A stretch of DNA of 64,000 nt from NCBI GenBank assembly GCA_963576565.1, contig OY755038.1:135363348-135427347 (forward strand), written 5' to 3'. The stretch comes from Aspidapion aeneum. Its lineage: Eukaryota > Arthropoda > Insecta > Coleoptera > Brentidae. The position numbers and the translations under genes were made by a program. Each line of letters starts with the position of its first letter. Position 1 is the first letter of the stretch. Positions 11,738 through 24,473 of the stretch are shown piece by piece. The notes under the pieces were generated by a model. It did not search any database. It had not been told where the DNA came from and saw nothing but the letters and a program-made list of their open reading frames with translations.

Positions 11738-13409
11738 GGATCCTGCACACTTGTAATGGGTTTCTAGTGCACAGCTAATATCAATAAAATTTTAGTATGT
11801 TGTTTGTCTCACCTTACTGACCAATAATGGTTATGAGCCCAATTCCATCCTATGACCAGTTTCGGAGATACAAGGGCAATTTAAAAGATATTGCACTAAA
11901 ACGGTAAAAAGGTTTTTTTGTACGAATCTCATAAGCGTCTACGTTTTAGCAAGTTTTTAACAAAAATTGTTATTTTCCTGTACGGGAGATATCCAAAAAG
12001 TCTGCAAACCTGTAATGAGTTTCTAGTGCACGGCTAATATCGATAAAATTTTTATATGTTGTTCGTCTCACTTTACTGATCAATAGTTGTAATGAACCCA
12101 ATTCCAACCTATGACTAGTTTCGGAGACACGGCGGCAATTCAAACGATATTGCACCAAAAAGGTAAAAATGATGTGGCTTGATTTTTAAAAGCTCTTTTT
12201 ATACTATTCACAAAAGTATCTCTTATGTACATATATTAGCATGTTTTTAGCAAAAAATATTGATTTTCTATATGGGGGTAACCAAAAAGTTAATTAAAAT
12301 ACGTTGGTAAAATAATCGAAAAGGTTCTAGTCAACCTCTTTGATTAGACCAAAATAAATGTCTTCTTACCTTTAAAACCAAACTTTAATGAAACTTTTTA
12401 CGAGGTACACATGAAAAGTAGTGCAGTTATAAATTGTAACCAAACAACTGTCTTAAAACAAAATTCTATCAAGCAATATTTTAAAATAACAATTTAAGTT
12501 TCTTAATACTCTAAATAGTAGATGTCTCAAAAATAACAAAATCGTTATTTGGATCAGACTTTTTATTTTTCTTTCGCATTTCTATACCAATAGCCAATTA
12601 ATTATTTCGGGTAAATCTTCGACATTATTTCGATGATCTGCATCGAGGACTTGCCCTAAATTATTGGTAGATGGGTAACTCATATGTTCCTCATGGCGAG
12701 CATATCCCATTATTTTGTTTAAGGAAAGTTTTGGTTATAATTTATAACTGCACTACTTTTTATGTGTACCTCGTAACAAAAGTTTCATCAAAATTTGGTT
12801 TTAGAGGGAAAAATACATTTATTTACGTATTTTAATTTACTTTTTGATATCTCCGTATAGAAAATCTATATTTTTACTAAAAACATGCTAATTTATGTAC
12901 ATAAGAGTAATTTTTGTGATTGGTACAAAAAAACCTTTTAAAAATCAAACCACAGCATTTTTACCATTTTAGTGCAATATCGTTTGGATTGTCCCCGTAT
13001 GTCCGGTACTAGTGATAGGATGGAATTGGACCTATGACAACTATCGATCAGTGGGGTGAGACGAACAACATATTAAAATTTTATCGATATTAGCCGTGCA
13101 CTAGAAACTCATTACAGGTTTGCAGACTTTTTGGATATCCCCCGTATAGAAAAAAAACAATTCTTGCTAAGAACATGCTAAAACGTAAGAGGCTTTTGAG
13201 ATTCGTACAAAAAAATCTTTTAAAAATCAAACCACAATATTTTTACCGTTTTAGTCCAATATCTTTTGAATTGCCCCCGTATCTCCGAAACTAGTCATAG
13301 GATGGAATCGGGCCAATGACACCTATTGATCAGTAAGTTGAGGCGAATAACATACTAAAATTTTATCGATATTAGCCGTGCACTAGAAACCCATTACAAA
13401 TGTCCACTT
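11738..13409. mobile_element. Fold-back element with duplicated arms
   Basis: The left arm contains two ~245-bp direct repeats, each with TTTCTAGTGCACGGCTAAT-type and ACTAGTTTCGGAGA words (11758 and 12008). The right arm contains both in reverse complement (12950 and 13205). The centre (about 12450-12715) carries an inverted pair around AAAAGTAGTGCAGTTATAAA. The outer ends are CTTGTAATGGGTTTCTAGTG and CACTAGAAACCCATTACAAA. No open frame of note is present. Confidence 0.75.
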
Positions 13410-13829
13410 TTACTTTTACTACACCACACTAAGTTATCAAATTTTATTAAGTTAGGCTTAATCAGGTATTTTAAGTAATCCCCGGCAGATTAAGTTTTTG
13501 ACATATCATGTGAACAGTTTGACGTATTGATTCAATTGATATTTATTTTGGTTTAGAATACTAAATTACCTAGAAATCGATACCTCACATGACCAGTTTA
13601 GAAGAAATAAGATTTTAACAATTTATCCTCCTAAGTTTTGCTCCCTCTCCCTCTAAAAAAAACCTTTAATTTTAATAGATTTTTTGAATTTATAAGCTAC
13701 ATACCTATAAAGTTAAAGAAACAAAAATTGTACGCGAAACTAGTTTTATATTTAATTTATCAATTTTTCCTGTCCCACCTCAAGTACGCCCTTGTATCTT
13801 GGCCCTGCACTGGGTTTCATCGGAGCACT

Positions 13830-14395
13830 ACTTCTAAAATGGCATCTCTAGGTGTCTGGTAACCTTGTGCCAAATTTCGTCACGGTACGCGAAAATGCAG
13901 ACAAGCCCCTAAATTTCCGTCTTAGGCCCCGAACTACAAACAATTGTATACTTTACCCTTATATTTTGAGTAAATTCAAAAATGTATTCATTAGTTTCCG
14001 AGATAATTGCCTTCAAACTTTCAAATTTAACATGAACTGATAAAATAAAAATTTTATTAAAATTTTATATTTTTCAGATTTAATTTTTAATTTATTATGT
14101 TAAATTTGAAAGCAAATATCTCGAAAACTAATCAATGGATTTTCAAAACTTTTACACGATTATAAAGATATTTAAGAGAACTTCAAACATGGTATCACTA
14201 GACTGACTTTCACTATTTAAAATAAAGGCGTAAAGTATACCCCTCGAAGATAGTGCGTGTTACAAAAATTTCAAGATAGCCAAGTATCCCCTTCGCAAAC
14301 AAAATCGACGTGTCCGAGCGTTTCTTCAAATTTGTACGAAAAATACCCAAAGACACCTCTGTTACCTTTTAGTTGGGACACCCTGTATAACGCAT
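13830..14395. repeat. Inverted-repeat element
   Basis: GTATACTTTACCCTTATATT (13947) and the following ~90 bases pair with ATAAAGGCGTAAAGTATAC (14223) and its upstream bases. Weaker pairing continues outward. The right end is CACCCTGTATA at 14381-14391. No coding content is visible. The 13410-13830 stretch before it contains no recognised feature. Confidence 0.5.
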
Positions 14396-14669
14396 GGGTC
14401 AAAACTTAATATTCTAAGGGGTGTCCCAGTCTTTCGGTAAGGCAAATATTTGGCAGGATGCATTAGTGGATTTTAGGTCATATTTGACCTAAGACACCCC
14501 TAGGGTCATATAATCTCTCATGGGTGTCATTTTTGTCGTACATAATTTAATTTATGCAATATTGTTATCCTGGATCGATAAAGATTTCCGTCTTATGGTA
14601 CAGCCAATCCTAATAGGCTAGAGAAATTACCATATTTTAAGGCAAGAAAAAAGAAAATTATTAACAGGA

Positions 14670-15580
14670 CTTAAAGCATTGAAAATTGTAGAGCGGCGAA
14701 AAACGAAGTTAAAAAAAATAAATGCGTGAGTAAGGGCGTTGCGGGTTAGGTTTGGAGGGGGGTAAAAAGAGGCGGGGAATCCTATTATTGCAATTTTCGG
14801 CGAAAGTTGTCGGAGAAAAAAGTGACATAAAGAAAAGTCATTTGCCATAAAAATGTCTAAAAAATTTCTAGATGTCATTTTTTACACAACCTCAAAATAT
14901 TCGAGAAAAATAAAAAAAAACGTAATTTTTTTATTTTATATTATAATAATAGCCATTTTTTAAAAACTATTTCAAAACTTATAAAATAACTACAACTCTA
15001 AAATATTCTGATAATTTTTTAAAAGTTTTTTCCCTTTTTGGACATGTTTTTAAATTACGACAATTATTTTTTTTATGTCGCCAAAAACTATATCTTAATG
15101 TCAAAAAGTCAGTACAGGCAGAACTGGATACAATGATTTTCTGAAGATGAAATTTCAATTAAAAAAAATGTGTTTGATCGAAAAAAACAAATATATTAGA
15201 AACTTCTTAATTTTTTTGTTTGTAAAATATTGTAAACATTAAGCACCCAAAGATCTCTACTCTTACGAAGTTTTGTTAAGCTGACATTATTTTTGCAAAA
15301 ATAAAATATAAAAAACAAAAAAAAAACGGTTTTTTTCATTTTTCTCCAACATTTTGAGGTTATGTAAAAAAACACATTAAAAAAATATTTAGATACTTTT
15401 ATGACCTATGACTTTTATGTATGTCACTTTTTTCTCCAACGTCAACTTTCGCCGGATATCGCAATAATACGATTCCTTGCCCCTTTTTACCCCCACAAAC
15501 CTAACCCGCAACGCCCCTGCTCACACATTTATTTTTTTTTAACTTCGTTTTTCGCCGCTCTACAGTTTTCAATGCTTCAG
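14670..15580. mobile_element. Fold-back element
   Basis: About 260 bases at 14670-14930 (GTAGAGCGGCGAAAAACGAA, GGCGTTGCGGGTTAGG) are inverted at 15325-15580 (TTCGTTTTTCGCCGCTCTAC, CCTAACCCGCAACGCC). The ~400-bp AT-rich centre is unpaired. No gene is seen. Confidence 0.75.
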
Positions 15581-15792
15581 CTAATTTTGACTGGTCGATA
15601 AGCGGAGAACTAAAATAAAACAAAAAGGAAAAAAGTCCTACTATATAATCTTAATTGGCTGCAGAGCGATTATTATAAGTCTAAATTCGTAAGTAAGTGC
15701 ATAATTTGGAAATTTCGGGCCATATGAAACAGAAAAATGAGAAACCTTCTTTGTATTTAATTATGTAAATAGCTAACCCTTCTACCTAGTGC

Positions 15793-17480
15793 AATATATG
15801 AGGACCGCAGTTTGACAATGGATTCTAGCTAACAAAAGGTCACAGATTAACGATCTAGATGTTGCCAAGCCAGGTTTTGGTCCAATTTTTTTTATCCCCC
15901 TGCTCTTATAGCCGTGTTCGAATTTCTGAAAACTTAACTAACTTGACACATTGAAGCTACAATAACAGATAAATTAATCAAAAATGTGTAAAATCCAACC
16001 TAAATAAAAAAAATTGTTAGTTTGTTAAATCTTAGCTGCAAGAACCCCCAAAAACCTTCCTGACCCCCAAAACCTGAGATTTTGAAGTTTTCTTAAAATT
16101 TTCTCAAAAACTAAGCTTGTTAGGAAAAAATATCTAATTAGCTTTATTATAGACAACAAAATTTACTTTTCAACAGTGTATTAGTCAATGAGGTACGACC
16201 AATTGCACACTATTCAGCGGCGTCCGTTTATTGAGGTTATGTAAAAAAATGAAAAAAAGAAACATATTTATTACATGATTTACCAGATTTTCTTGAAAAC
16301 TAAGCTCTCTATCAAAAATTAGGTTCTATAGTCAATTATAGACAATGAAGTTTTCTTTAAAACGATGTATAACAAGATAAGATTACTTTTATTTACAACA
16401 ATTTAGGGTCGTCCGTAATATACATCAATTTTGAAAAATCACTAAACTTACCAATTTTTTACAAGTTTTGTCCAAAACTTGAAGTTTTATTTTAAAGCTT
16501 AATCTTACTTCATGATACAGCAGCTAAAACAAAATTTCATTGTCTACAATCGACTAAGGAATACGATTTTTGATAGAAGGCTTGGTTTTTAAGATAATCG
16601 GGTAAAACATGTGACAAACATGTGGTTTTTTAATTTTATTTACATTTTCTCAATAAACGGACGCCGCTGGAAAGTTTGGTATTAGTCTGACCACACTAGC
16701 TTGAACTTTATTAAAAAGACAATTTTATTTTCTACAAAAAGTGTTAAATATTTTTTTCCTAAAAAGCTTAGTTTTTGAGAATATTAGATAAAACTAGTAA
16801 AAAAATTGTGTTTAATGTTTTTCAAAATTGAGGTAATTTACGGAGGCCCCTTAATTGTTATAAACAAAACTAATCCTGCCCTATTATACACCGTTTAAAA
16901 GGCAATTTTATTGTCTACAACGGGCTTTAGGACACAATTTTTGATGGAGAGCTTGGTTTTCAAGAAAATCAGGGAAAATAGGTAATATGCATGTTTATTT
17001 TTTTAATTTTTTTGCATTACATTAATAAACGGACGCTGCTGAAGCGTTTGTCTTTGGTCGTACCCCACTCACTTGTATATCGTTAAAAAGGAAATTTTAT
17101 TGTCTACAATAAAGGTAATGACATATTTTTTACTAAGATGCTTAGTTTTTAAGAAAATTTGAAGAAAACATAAAAATTTTAGGTTTTGGGGGGTCTGGGG
17201 GGTTTTTGGGAGTTTTCTTAGCTAAAATTTAAAAAAATAATATAATTTTATTTTTAGGTTAGGTCTTACACATTTTTTATTCATGTATCTGTCATTGCGG
17301 CTTTAGAGCATCAACATAGTTAAATTTTCAGAAATTCAAACACGACTATAAGAGGAGGGTGAATCAAAAAAAATTGGACCAAAACCTGGTTTGGCAAAAC
17401 CCAGATCGTTAATCTGTAACTTATTCTCAGCTAGAATCCACTGCCAAAGTGCGGTCCTCATATTTTGCATACTCAACTAC
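15793..17480. mobile_element. Long multi-palindromic fold-back element
   Basis: The outer arms begin TAGTGCAATATATGAGGACC and end with GGTCCTCATATTTTGCATAC. Between them ATAAACGGACGCCGCTG-like words alternate in orientation (16202 inverted, 16668 direct, 17026 direct), so smaller palindromes nest inside the large one. A possible 3-bp ACC duplication flanks it. A second family member is at 21695-23483. No transposase is visible. Confidence 0.7.
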
Positions 17481-18870
17481 CTACAGCGCCTCCACTAACC
17501 TTAAAAATATGTATAAGAGATGTGCCAGTCGTTCGGTCAGGCCAGTGTTTGGAACCATAGTCAATTTATTATTTGAGGGGTCCATCTGCCACAGAATAAT
17601 TAAAACCCGTCTTTGTATTTAGTGATTTTGATGAGTTTCGGCCTCAAATATTACTGCATGAGGTGTGCCAGTCCTTTGGTCAAGCAGATGTTAGGCAGCA
17701 AAGTGAATTTATTATTTAAGAGTCCATATGACATATAAAAACTAAAAATCATGTTGGTACTTAGTGGTTTCTCCTTAAATATAATTATAAGAAGTGTGTC
17801 AGTCCTTCAATCAGGCTGATGTTTGGCAGTATAGTCAACTTAGTATTTGAGGATCCATATGACACAAAGTAATTAAAAACCTTCTTCCTTTTTAATGATG
17901 TAGATAACTTTGAGCATCAAGAATACTTATAGGACGTGTGCCAGTCATTCTGTCAGGCAAATTTTTGGCACCATAGTCATTTTATTATTTAAGGGTCCAT
18001 ATGACAAACAATAAAACTTTCTTGATATTTAGTGATTTAGATGCTTTTTAATGATGTAGATGACCTTGAGCCTTAAGTTTAATTATAAGACGTATGCCAG
18101 TTGTTCTGTCAGGCAAATTTTTGGCACTATAGTCATTTTATTATTTGATATGACAAACAATAATAAAAAACTATCTTGATATTTAGTGATATAGATAAGT
18201 TCAGCCTCAATTATAAATATAGAAGGTGTGTCAGTCATTTGGTGAGGCAGATGTTTGGCAGCGTATCCAATTTATTATTTAATGATCCATACGACACACA
18301 ATAATTAAAAATCATCTTGCTATTTTGGGGTGTAGATGAGTTTCAGACTCAAATATATTTATAGGAGGTGAGTCTGTTCTTAGATCAGGCGGATGTTTGG
18401 CAGCATAGACAATTTAGTTTTTTAAGGTCCATATGATACACAATTTTTAAAGAGATTCTTGGTACTACATGATGTGGCTTGAAAGTTAAATATTTTAAAA
18501 TTTTTATAGGTGTGCCCAGCTTATAGTAAATGGAGGTCGGGCAGCATAGTTATTTTAAACTTACGGGACCTATATGACAGCTATTTTATATAAAAAAACT
18601 CTTTTCAACTTACGTAGGTGGATCTTAAAAACCTTTATAGTCTAGATGGTGTGCCTTGTCAGCAGCCAGGCAGCAACAAGGCATCATAAGGCACATATAT
18701 AAGGAGGGCGCAAATGACACATGTGCCAACAAAAAATATTAATAATATAATGTTTTTAGATTATGTAGGTTTAACCAGGGGCGAAATTTTATTTAAGTGC
18801 GTGTGCCTATCCTCCAACTGGAGTGAGGTGTGGCAGCATCATCATATTTTTATAAATGGGTTTATATGAC

Positions 18871-19288
18871 ATACTTGCAATAGAGTCTAAACTGATACTA
18901 TAAGATGTTAACGCACCTGTAAACCTTTTCATACAATTTGCTTAATTAGCGACTTCAGCCCACGTCTCGTTATTAACTAAAGTAGGCACATATATTTGAA
19001 GGATAATATGACACTATTTGACGGTGAATTATTTTGGTACTGATAACGTAGAGTTTTGTGTCACGGGTCTTGTAATAATAGTGATTGAGTGAGAGCAGCA
19101 TACGCGACTACACTTAAACTTCGGCCAATAAAGCACCCAAAGGCAAAGTAATTAATAATAATTATAATAAGTTACTGCATCGGCAAAACCATAAAAGTAA
19201 AAATACTCATTTACCCCTAGATAAGGAATAATTTATTTAAATTTACCCGAAATCTAATATACCGGCCACCAAATACGACAAAGCGGTA
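18871..19288. other. Spacer containing an inverted repeat copy
   Basis: 18943-18994 is the reverse complement of 614-664 and continues unbroken where the other copy is split by gypsy-1. No gene was found in the remainder. Confidence 0.5.
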
Positions 19289-19730
19289 TTACGAAAATAG
19301 AAATAAAAAGAAAATAAAGGAATTAAATAAATATTTTAGAACGCGTAATTTAAGCATAGTGGCAGTAGGGCTTAAGTGCTCAGAACCGAAACAAGATAAA
19401 ACGTTTAGTGCACTACTCAAAGAGCAAAATGATCGGGAGTTAAGTACTGCCTCTACCTGCGTTAAGACGGTAAACATCTCGTTATAGGTAAGGATCTGTT
19501 CCCGTATTATTTTGAATAAGTGCGATTTTACACTATTAAATCCTGCCTCAGCCCTCCAAAATCAGCGGCAGCATTCGTCATGCAATCAACCAAATATATA
19601 GCAGAAGCAACGTAGTTTGTCGCATTATTACTTTGAATTCCTGAGCATCTATTCCTTAGGCTTATCAAGCGACGCAATATAGGAAGAAATGCGGAGGCGG
19701 ATACATCCGAAACTAGCCCCAAATTGCGTA
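19289..19730 (-). pseudogene. BEL/Pao integrase fragment
   Basis: Two minus-strand frames carry the end of an integrase catalytic core. LVSDVSASAFLPILRRLIS matches the BEL/Pao core region before the second catalytic Asp, which should lie in YSDNGTNFVG and is eroded to QSNNATNYVAS. FTVLTQVEAVLNSR and the following LSS words match the region after the catalytic Glu. At least one frameshift lies between 19477 and 19528. No LTR was recognised nearby, so this is an isolated relic. Confidence 0.7.
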
Positions 19731-20467
19731 AATACGATCATAAATTCAAAAAGATGACAGAACTAAAATTGTTGAAATTTGACGATCTGTATTAATTTCG
19801 TTTGGCCAATCGTACACAAATTTATAATAAATAACATGTCGCCTCGACTAGTTACTTCAAAAATTAACTTTTATTATTAGCTCCAGAATATAAAACCACT
19901 ATGTTTAAAAGATTATTTACTATATTATAGAATTCTTTAAGTGATGGAGTTAAAAAACTAAAACTGCCAAATTTCGAAAATTTAATTAAAAAACTATTTC
20001 TAAAATAAATGATAGGCACAATTTTAAAATTTTGATCAACGTGCGTGTGATCAAAATTATCTGTTTTAGATTTTTATTTTTCTTGGTTTTTGAACATTTT
20101 ATCTTTGGTTGAAGCTATTTTTATTTAAACTGCAAATTTTTGTTTAATAGCTTTAAGGTTAGGTAGGTTAAGTAAAGTAGCCTCTAGCTAAATTTCGCCC
20201 ACTGTAATTTTTATTGTTTTTGAAAATAAAGGCATTGAATATTATTTTTTTTTTGGGGTGGCCCTACTTACGGTCCCGCAGCTCCGACCCACACGGGTGC
20301 AAGTGGGCCAGGTGTTCCGTTACCGTTTCTACTACCCAACAACCGCAGGGTTAGTATAAAGGATTTATATCAAGGATGGGGCTGAGTACAAAACAAGAAA
20401 TGACATTGCAATGATCTCGGTACAAAGCATATTAATTTGAGTGTAGTGCAGTAGAAATTAGATTAGG
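19731..20467. other. Spacer, no gene seen
   Basis: The sequence is AT-rich to 20240. It is followed by a GC-richer 120 bases (GGTCCCGCAGCTCCGACCCA) that may be the 5' end of the LINE relic downstream. Confidence 0.35.
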
Positions 20468-20960
20468 AATGAGTAAGATGATTGTTTTATCTGTTTATCG
20501 TGTGTCCAATAATGTCCGTGACTTTTTAACTAAAATGGAGGTTGTATTAAGTATTTTAATTAACGAAAATTGTTCATGTTTTATTGCACGAGATTTTAAC
20601 TTGAATATTGATTGATTAACAGACAACTATGCCAAAGATTTTATTAATTTGTTAGTCTTTTAATTTTAGACTTTCTGTTTTATAGCATACACGAATAACT
20701 AGTACCTCCAGAAGTTGCATTGATGACATCTTTACAAACATCCAAATCTTCGAGGCTGAGGTAGTAGGCACTCATGTGTCTGATCATACCGCTCAGAGAA
20801 TCTAATTTTTTGTTGGGGTTGCGAACTCTGAGACAAAAACATCTAAACGAATATTTTCCGACATAAACAAAGAAGTTTTAAATATTTGCTTTCATGTAAA
20901 AACTGGGACACAGTTTACAGTATTCCGGAATTTCTTATAAATGACCAATAGAATATTTTC
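20468..20960 (+). pseudogene. LINE endonuclease fragment
   Basis: Translated segments spread over several frames resemble the second half of a non-LTR retrotransposon endonuclease: LSVYRVSN, then CFIARDFNLNID (GDFN motif with Gly lost), TSRSCIDDIFTN, and VVGTHVSDHTAQ (Ser-Asp-His motif). Stops and shifts occur throughout. No reverse transcriptase follows, so it is a truncated relic. Confidence 0.6.
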
Positions 20961-20997
20961 GCAGGTTTAGTCGCGTCTGTCTATTTTTAGTGATACC

Positions 20998-21769
20998 TTG
21001 GTAACACACACCGACGAAGAAGACGAGATGCCACGCATTAATATTATTAAAGAAATATTAATCAGAAGCAGAAATCCCGCAAGTACCATCATGCCATCCT
21101 GTGACCAATCCACTTCTTCAAACAAACAAAACTCGAACCGCAAGGACAACGAAGAAGCAGACAAAAGTGAGGCTGCCAAAGAAAACCTACTAGAGAAAGG
21201 GTAAGTGGAGGGCATTTCTGGAAAAGACAACAGCCATTTTTTATATTTTGGAAAAACTGGTTGGATCTCTTTAAATAAAAGTCACAAAACCGTTTTGTCG
21301 GCTTGTCGTTTGGATCGATAGCCAACAGAGGGAGCTAGAGTGCTTGTGTCGCCTGGATCTTTTACCAGCATCTAAATATATTTGATTGAAGGCGATTGGC
21401 ACTTATAATGCAAAATTTAGGTTTTGGCGGTTGGCTCCTTTTCCAGTAATACTCTCCAAGTAGAAGTGAATAAATAGGTTTCTACTAAAATTTTGCATAG
21501 CTCAAGAAATTTTGTTTTTGACCATCACATCCAGAGGGCAAACCTCCTCCAATGAGTTAACATTGGACAAAATTATGTCCAAGCTGAGACAAAGACGACT
21601 GGACAGGCAAGCAAGAGAAAGAGGGACTGAAACTAAAAGAATACAGGACACAAAGGAAAATGTCAATAGGAACTACCAAAAAATCAAAATAATGTATCTA
21701 GTGCAGGCGCTGGAGGAAGTTGAGTATGCAAAATATGAGGACCGCAGTTTGGCAATGGATTTTAGCTGA
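20998..21769 (+). CDS. Possible two-exon gene fragment, function unknown
   Basis: A highly charged open frame (20998-21200, many Glu, Lys, Asn and Ser) ends at AAAGG|GTAAGT. A second charged frame resumes after the acceptor ACATCCAG at 21534 and stays in phase (phase 2) to a stop at 21769. The joined product would be hydrophilic with a Lys/Arg/Glu-rich, probably helical second half. The last ~25 codons (from about 21695) lie in sequence shared with fold-back elements, so the element seems to have cut the gene. It is not recognised and could equally be transposon-derived or fortuitous. Confidence 0.3.
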
Positions 21770-23483
21770 AAATAGGTCACAAATTAACGATCTGGATGTT
21801 GCCAAGTCAGATTTTGGCCCAATTTTTTTAACGCCCTGTCTCTTATAGTTGTGTTCATACTTCTGAAAATTTAAAGACGCCCTAAAGCAATAATGACAGA
21901 TAAATAAATCCAAAATGTTTACCTAAAAATAAAATTTTATTATATTTTTAAATTTGTGCTCCAAAAAACCCCCAGATCCCCCAAAACCTGAGATTTTTAG
22001 GTTTTCATTAAATTTTCTCTAAAACCAAGCGAAGCAAAAAATATTACCTTTATTATGGACAATAAAATTTCCTTTTTAACGATTTACAAGTCAGTGGAGT
22101 ATTGACAAACTCGCCACCGGCGACCGTTTATTGAGGTTGCCCGATTTTCTTAAAAACTAAGCTCTCTATCAAAAATTGTGTTTTATAATAGATTTTAGAT
22201 AATTAAATTTCTATTTAAATGATTTATAAGACAAGGCAAGAAGATAAATTAAGCAAATTTACCAGTGTATACAGCGCAGCACTTTATGCTATATATGAAG
22301 CTTTGATCTATGTAGACAGCAAAAAACAGAAGTACAGTGTAATAGTAACGGATTCCCTAAGTGCACTTCAATTAAATACCTCCGTTTACTCAAAGCACCC
22401 AATAGTCCAACTTATTAAAGAACAGCTTTTTTAAATCCAAAATTCCTTGTTGACTGTGGTTCTCATGTGGATTCCTTCCCACGTAAATATTAAGGGAAAT
22501 GAGATGGCGGACTTACAAGCTAAAAACGCGATAAGTGACAAACTCTAAAGTTCTAAATCAAACTGTAGGTAGTGATTTTAAAACGTGGCTGAAATCTGAA
22601 ATACAATCAATGTGGCAAGAAAAGTGGGATAATTCTACATCCAAATTACGCGAAATAAAAAAAATCCGTAAACAAGTGGTCATTTTTACCAAAATCTCGC
22701 CGAGTTCAAATAATAACAACTAGGTTAAGAATAGGTCACATTAAATTAACTCACGAACATATTTTTAAAAAAACCAATGCACCTAGATGCGCCCAGTGCC
22801 GTGTAATAATCACAGTGAGACACATATTAATTGACTGCCCAAACTACAACAACCAGAGACACAAACACAAATTGAAAAACAATTTAATGGAACTACTAAA
22901 CAATAGTGAACAGACCATCATCATCATCAACTTTTTAAAAGACTGTAATTTGGTATATTGTATTTAACTATTGTAAACTTCTTTGAGTGCGCTAATGACC
23001 TTAGTCGATGCGCCTTACAATAAAAAAAACAAAAAAGGCAAGATTAGTTTTGTTTTGAGAAATCACTAAACTTACCAATTTTTTAAAATGTTTTATCCAA
23101 TTTTCTCAAAAACTAAGCTGTTTGGGAAATAAATTATTTAGCACTTTTTTTGTAGCAATTAAAATACCCTTTTTAAAAAATCAGTGCGGTCAGACTAATA
23201 ACAGCGGCGTCCGTTTATTGAGAAAATGTAAAATAATTTAAAAAAACTACATGTTTTTCACAAGTTTTACCTGATTAACTTAAAAACCAAGCCCTCTATC
23301 AAAAATTGTGCCCCATAGTCGACTGTAGACAATAAAATGTTCTTTTAAATGCTGTACCACAAAGTAAGATTTATCTTTAAATGAAAACTAAATTTTTACA
23401 AATCATGAAACAAATTTATTTTGTTACAGTTTTTATCCAGTTTGCTCAGAATCTAAGCTCAATTGAAAAAAATGTGTTCTTTA
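21695..23483. mobile_element. Second copy of the multi-palindromic fold-back, truncated
   Basis: From TAGTGCAGGCGCTGG it matches the arms and inner palindromic modules of the element at 15793-17480, including GCGACCGTTTATTGAGG at 22120 and CAGCGGCGTCCGTTTATTGA at 23201. A LINE fragment interrupts it (22242-23034) with a 9-bp duplication. The right arm ends abruptly at 23483 where the tandem ribozyme-bearing repeat starts. Confidence 0.65.
22242..23034 (+). pseudogene. 5'-truncated LINE: RNase H and C-terminal region
   Basis: The insertion is flanked by AAGGCAAGA (22233-22241 and 23035-23043). It encodes the end of a LINE polyprotein with RNase H: YSAALYAIYEAL, VTDSLSALQ and MWIPSHVNIKGNEMADLQA (His and Asp of the RNase H site). 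This is followed by a C-terminal CAQCRVIITVRHILIDCP zinc-like motif. Stops lie at about 22434 and 22545. It has the features of an I-like clade element. The 3' end is CGCCTTACAATAAAAAAAAC. Confidence 0.75.
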
Positions 23484-23520
23484 CCTCACGGGGGTCCAAG
23501 ATCTAATGGACACCTAATAG

Positions 23521-23566
23521 GTGTTGACAGTTAACTGTTTCGTCCTTATGGGACTCCTCAGAACAC
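23521..23566 (-). ncRNA. Type I hammerhead ribozyme, unit 1
   Basis: Read on the minus strand: stem I strand GTGTT, core CTGAGGA, stem II GTCC/GGAC with loop CATAA, GAAA, stem III CAG/CTG closed by TTAA, then T-C and stem I strand AACAC. All invariant core positions are kept. The base between CUGA and GA, usually U, is G here, a position that tolerates change. Cleavage is predicted between 23526 and 23525. The short stem III suggests it works best in dimeric transcripts. Confidence 0.8.
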
Positions 23567-24035
23567 TGCTGGTCAATGTGACAAATCTTGCGAAGTTAAT
23601 TAGACGGTTTTGTCTCTAATAAAATCTAAATAGTGAGAAAACTATCGAAGTTTACAAGCGCCATCTACCGAGATACGCGAGAAAAAAAAAACAAAAGCAG
23701 GCGAAACACTGCTATACAATATCGACCAATGAAAAGATCGAATGCAGATAAAAGAAAACAACTATAGTCCGTGAAATACGACAGCTCTTTGTCTTTCAGG
23801 CCGGATCAACACATATTGCATTTTTACCCGTCATCGAGACAGTGAGCGTCAATCAACGGAATTTTTAAGCCAAATAATACTAAAAAACGTGGAATTTCGC
23901 ACCCGTGAATTTAAAAATCAAACAAATTTCGTGGCTAATCGGGCAAAATGTAGTTTTTGTTTCACTCATACTTTTCCGTGGGTAGCCTGAAAGCTTAACC
24001 TCACGGGGGTCCAAGACCTAATGGACACCTAATAA

Positions 24036-24081
24036 GTGTTGACAGTTAACTGTTTCGTCCTTATGGGACCCCTCAGAACAC
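24036..24081 (-). ncRNA. Hammerhead ribozyme motif, unit 2, probably inactive
   Basis: Stems I, II and III match unit 1, but the core reads CTGAGGG. The invariant A before stem II has become G, which should abolish cleavage. Confidence 0.65.
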
Positions 24082-24473
24082 TGCTGGTCAATGTGACAAA
24101 TCTTGCGAAGTTAATTAGACGGTTTTTTCTCTAATCAAATCTAAATAGTGAGAAAACTATCGCAAGAAGCGCCATCTACCGAGATACGAGAGAAACAAAA
24201 GCAGGCGAAACACTGCTATATAATATCGATCAATGAAAAGATCGAATGCAAATAAAAGAAAACAACTATAGTCCGTGACCTACGACAGCTCTTTGTCTTT
24301 CAGGCCGGATCAACACATATTGCATTTTTACCCGTCATCAAGACAGTGAGCGTCAATCAACGGAATTTTTAAGCCAAATAATACTAACAAACGTGGAATT
24401 TCGTACCCCTGAATTTAAAACTCAAACAAATTTCGTGGCTAATCGCTTTTTGCCGATAATGGACACCTAACAA

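Larger units (their letters stand above)
14400..18870. repeat. Decayed ~138-bp minisatellite, interrupted twice
   Basis: At least ten diverged units run from about 17510 to 18870, each with GTGTGCCAGTC, TTTGGCAGCATAGTCAATTT, GGTCCATATGACA and TATTTAGTGAT words. A single unit is recognisable at 14410-14470 and part of one at 15700-15770. These are separated by two fold-back elements. The simplest reading is one array interrupted at 14670-15580 and 15793-17480. Confidence 0.65.

Noticed and set aside
24036..24081. Active ribozyme in unit 2
   Set aside because: The invariant A before stem II is G, so it is listed as inactive only.
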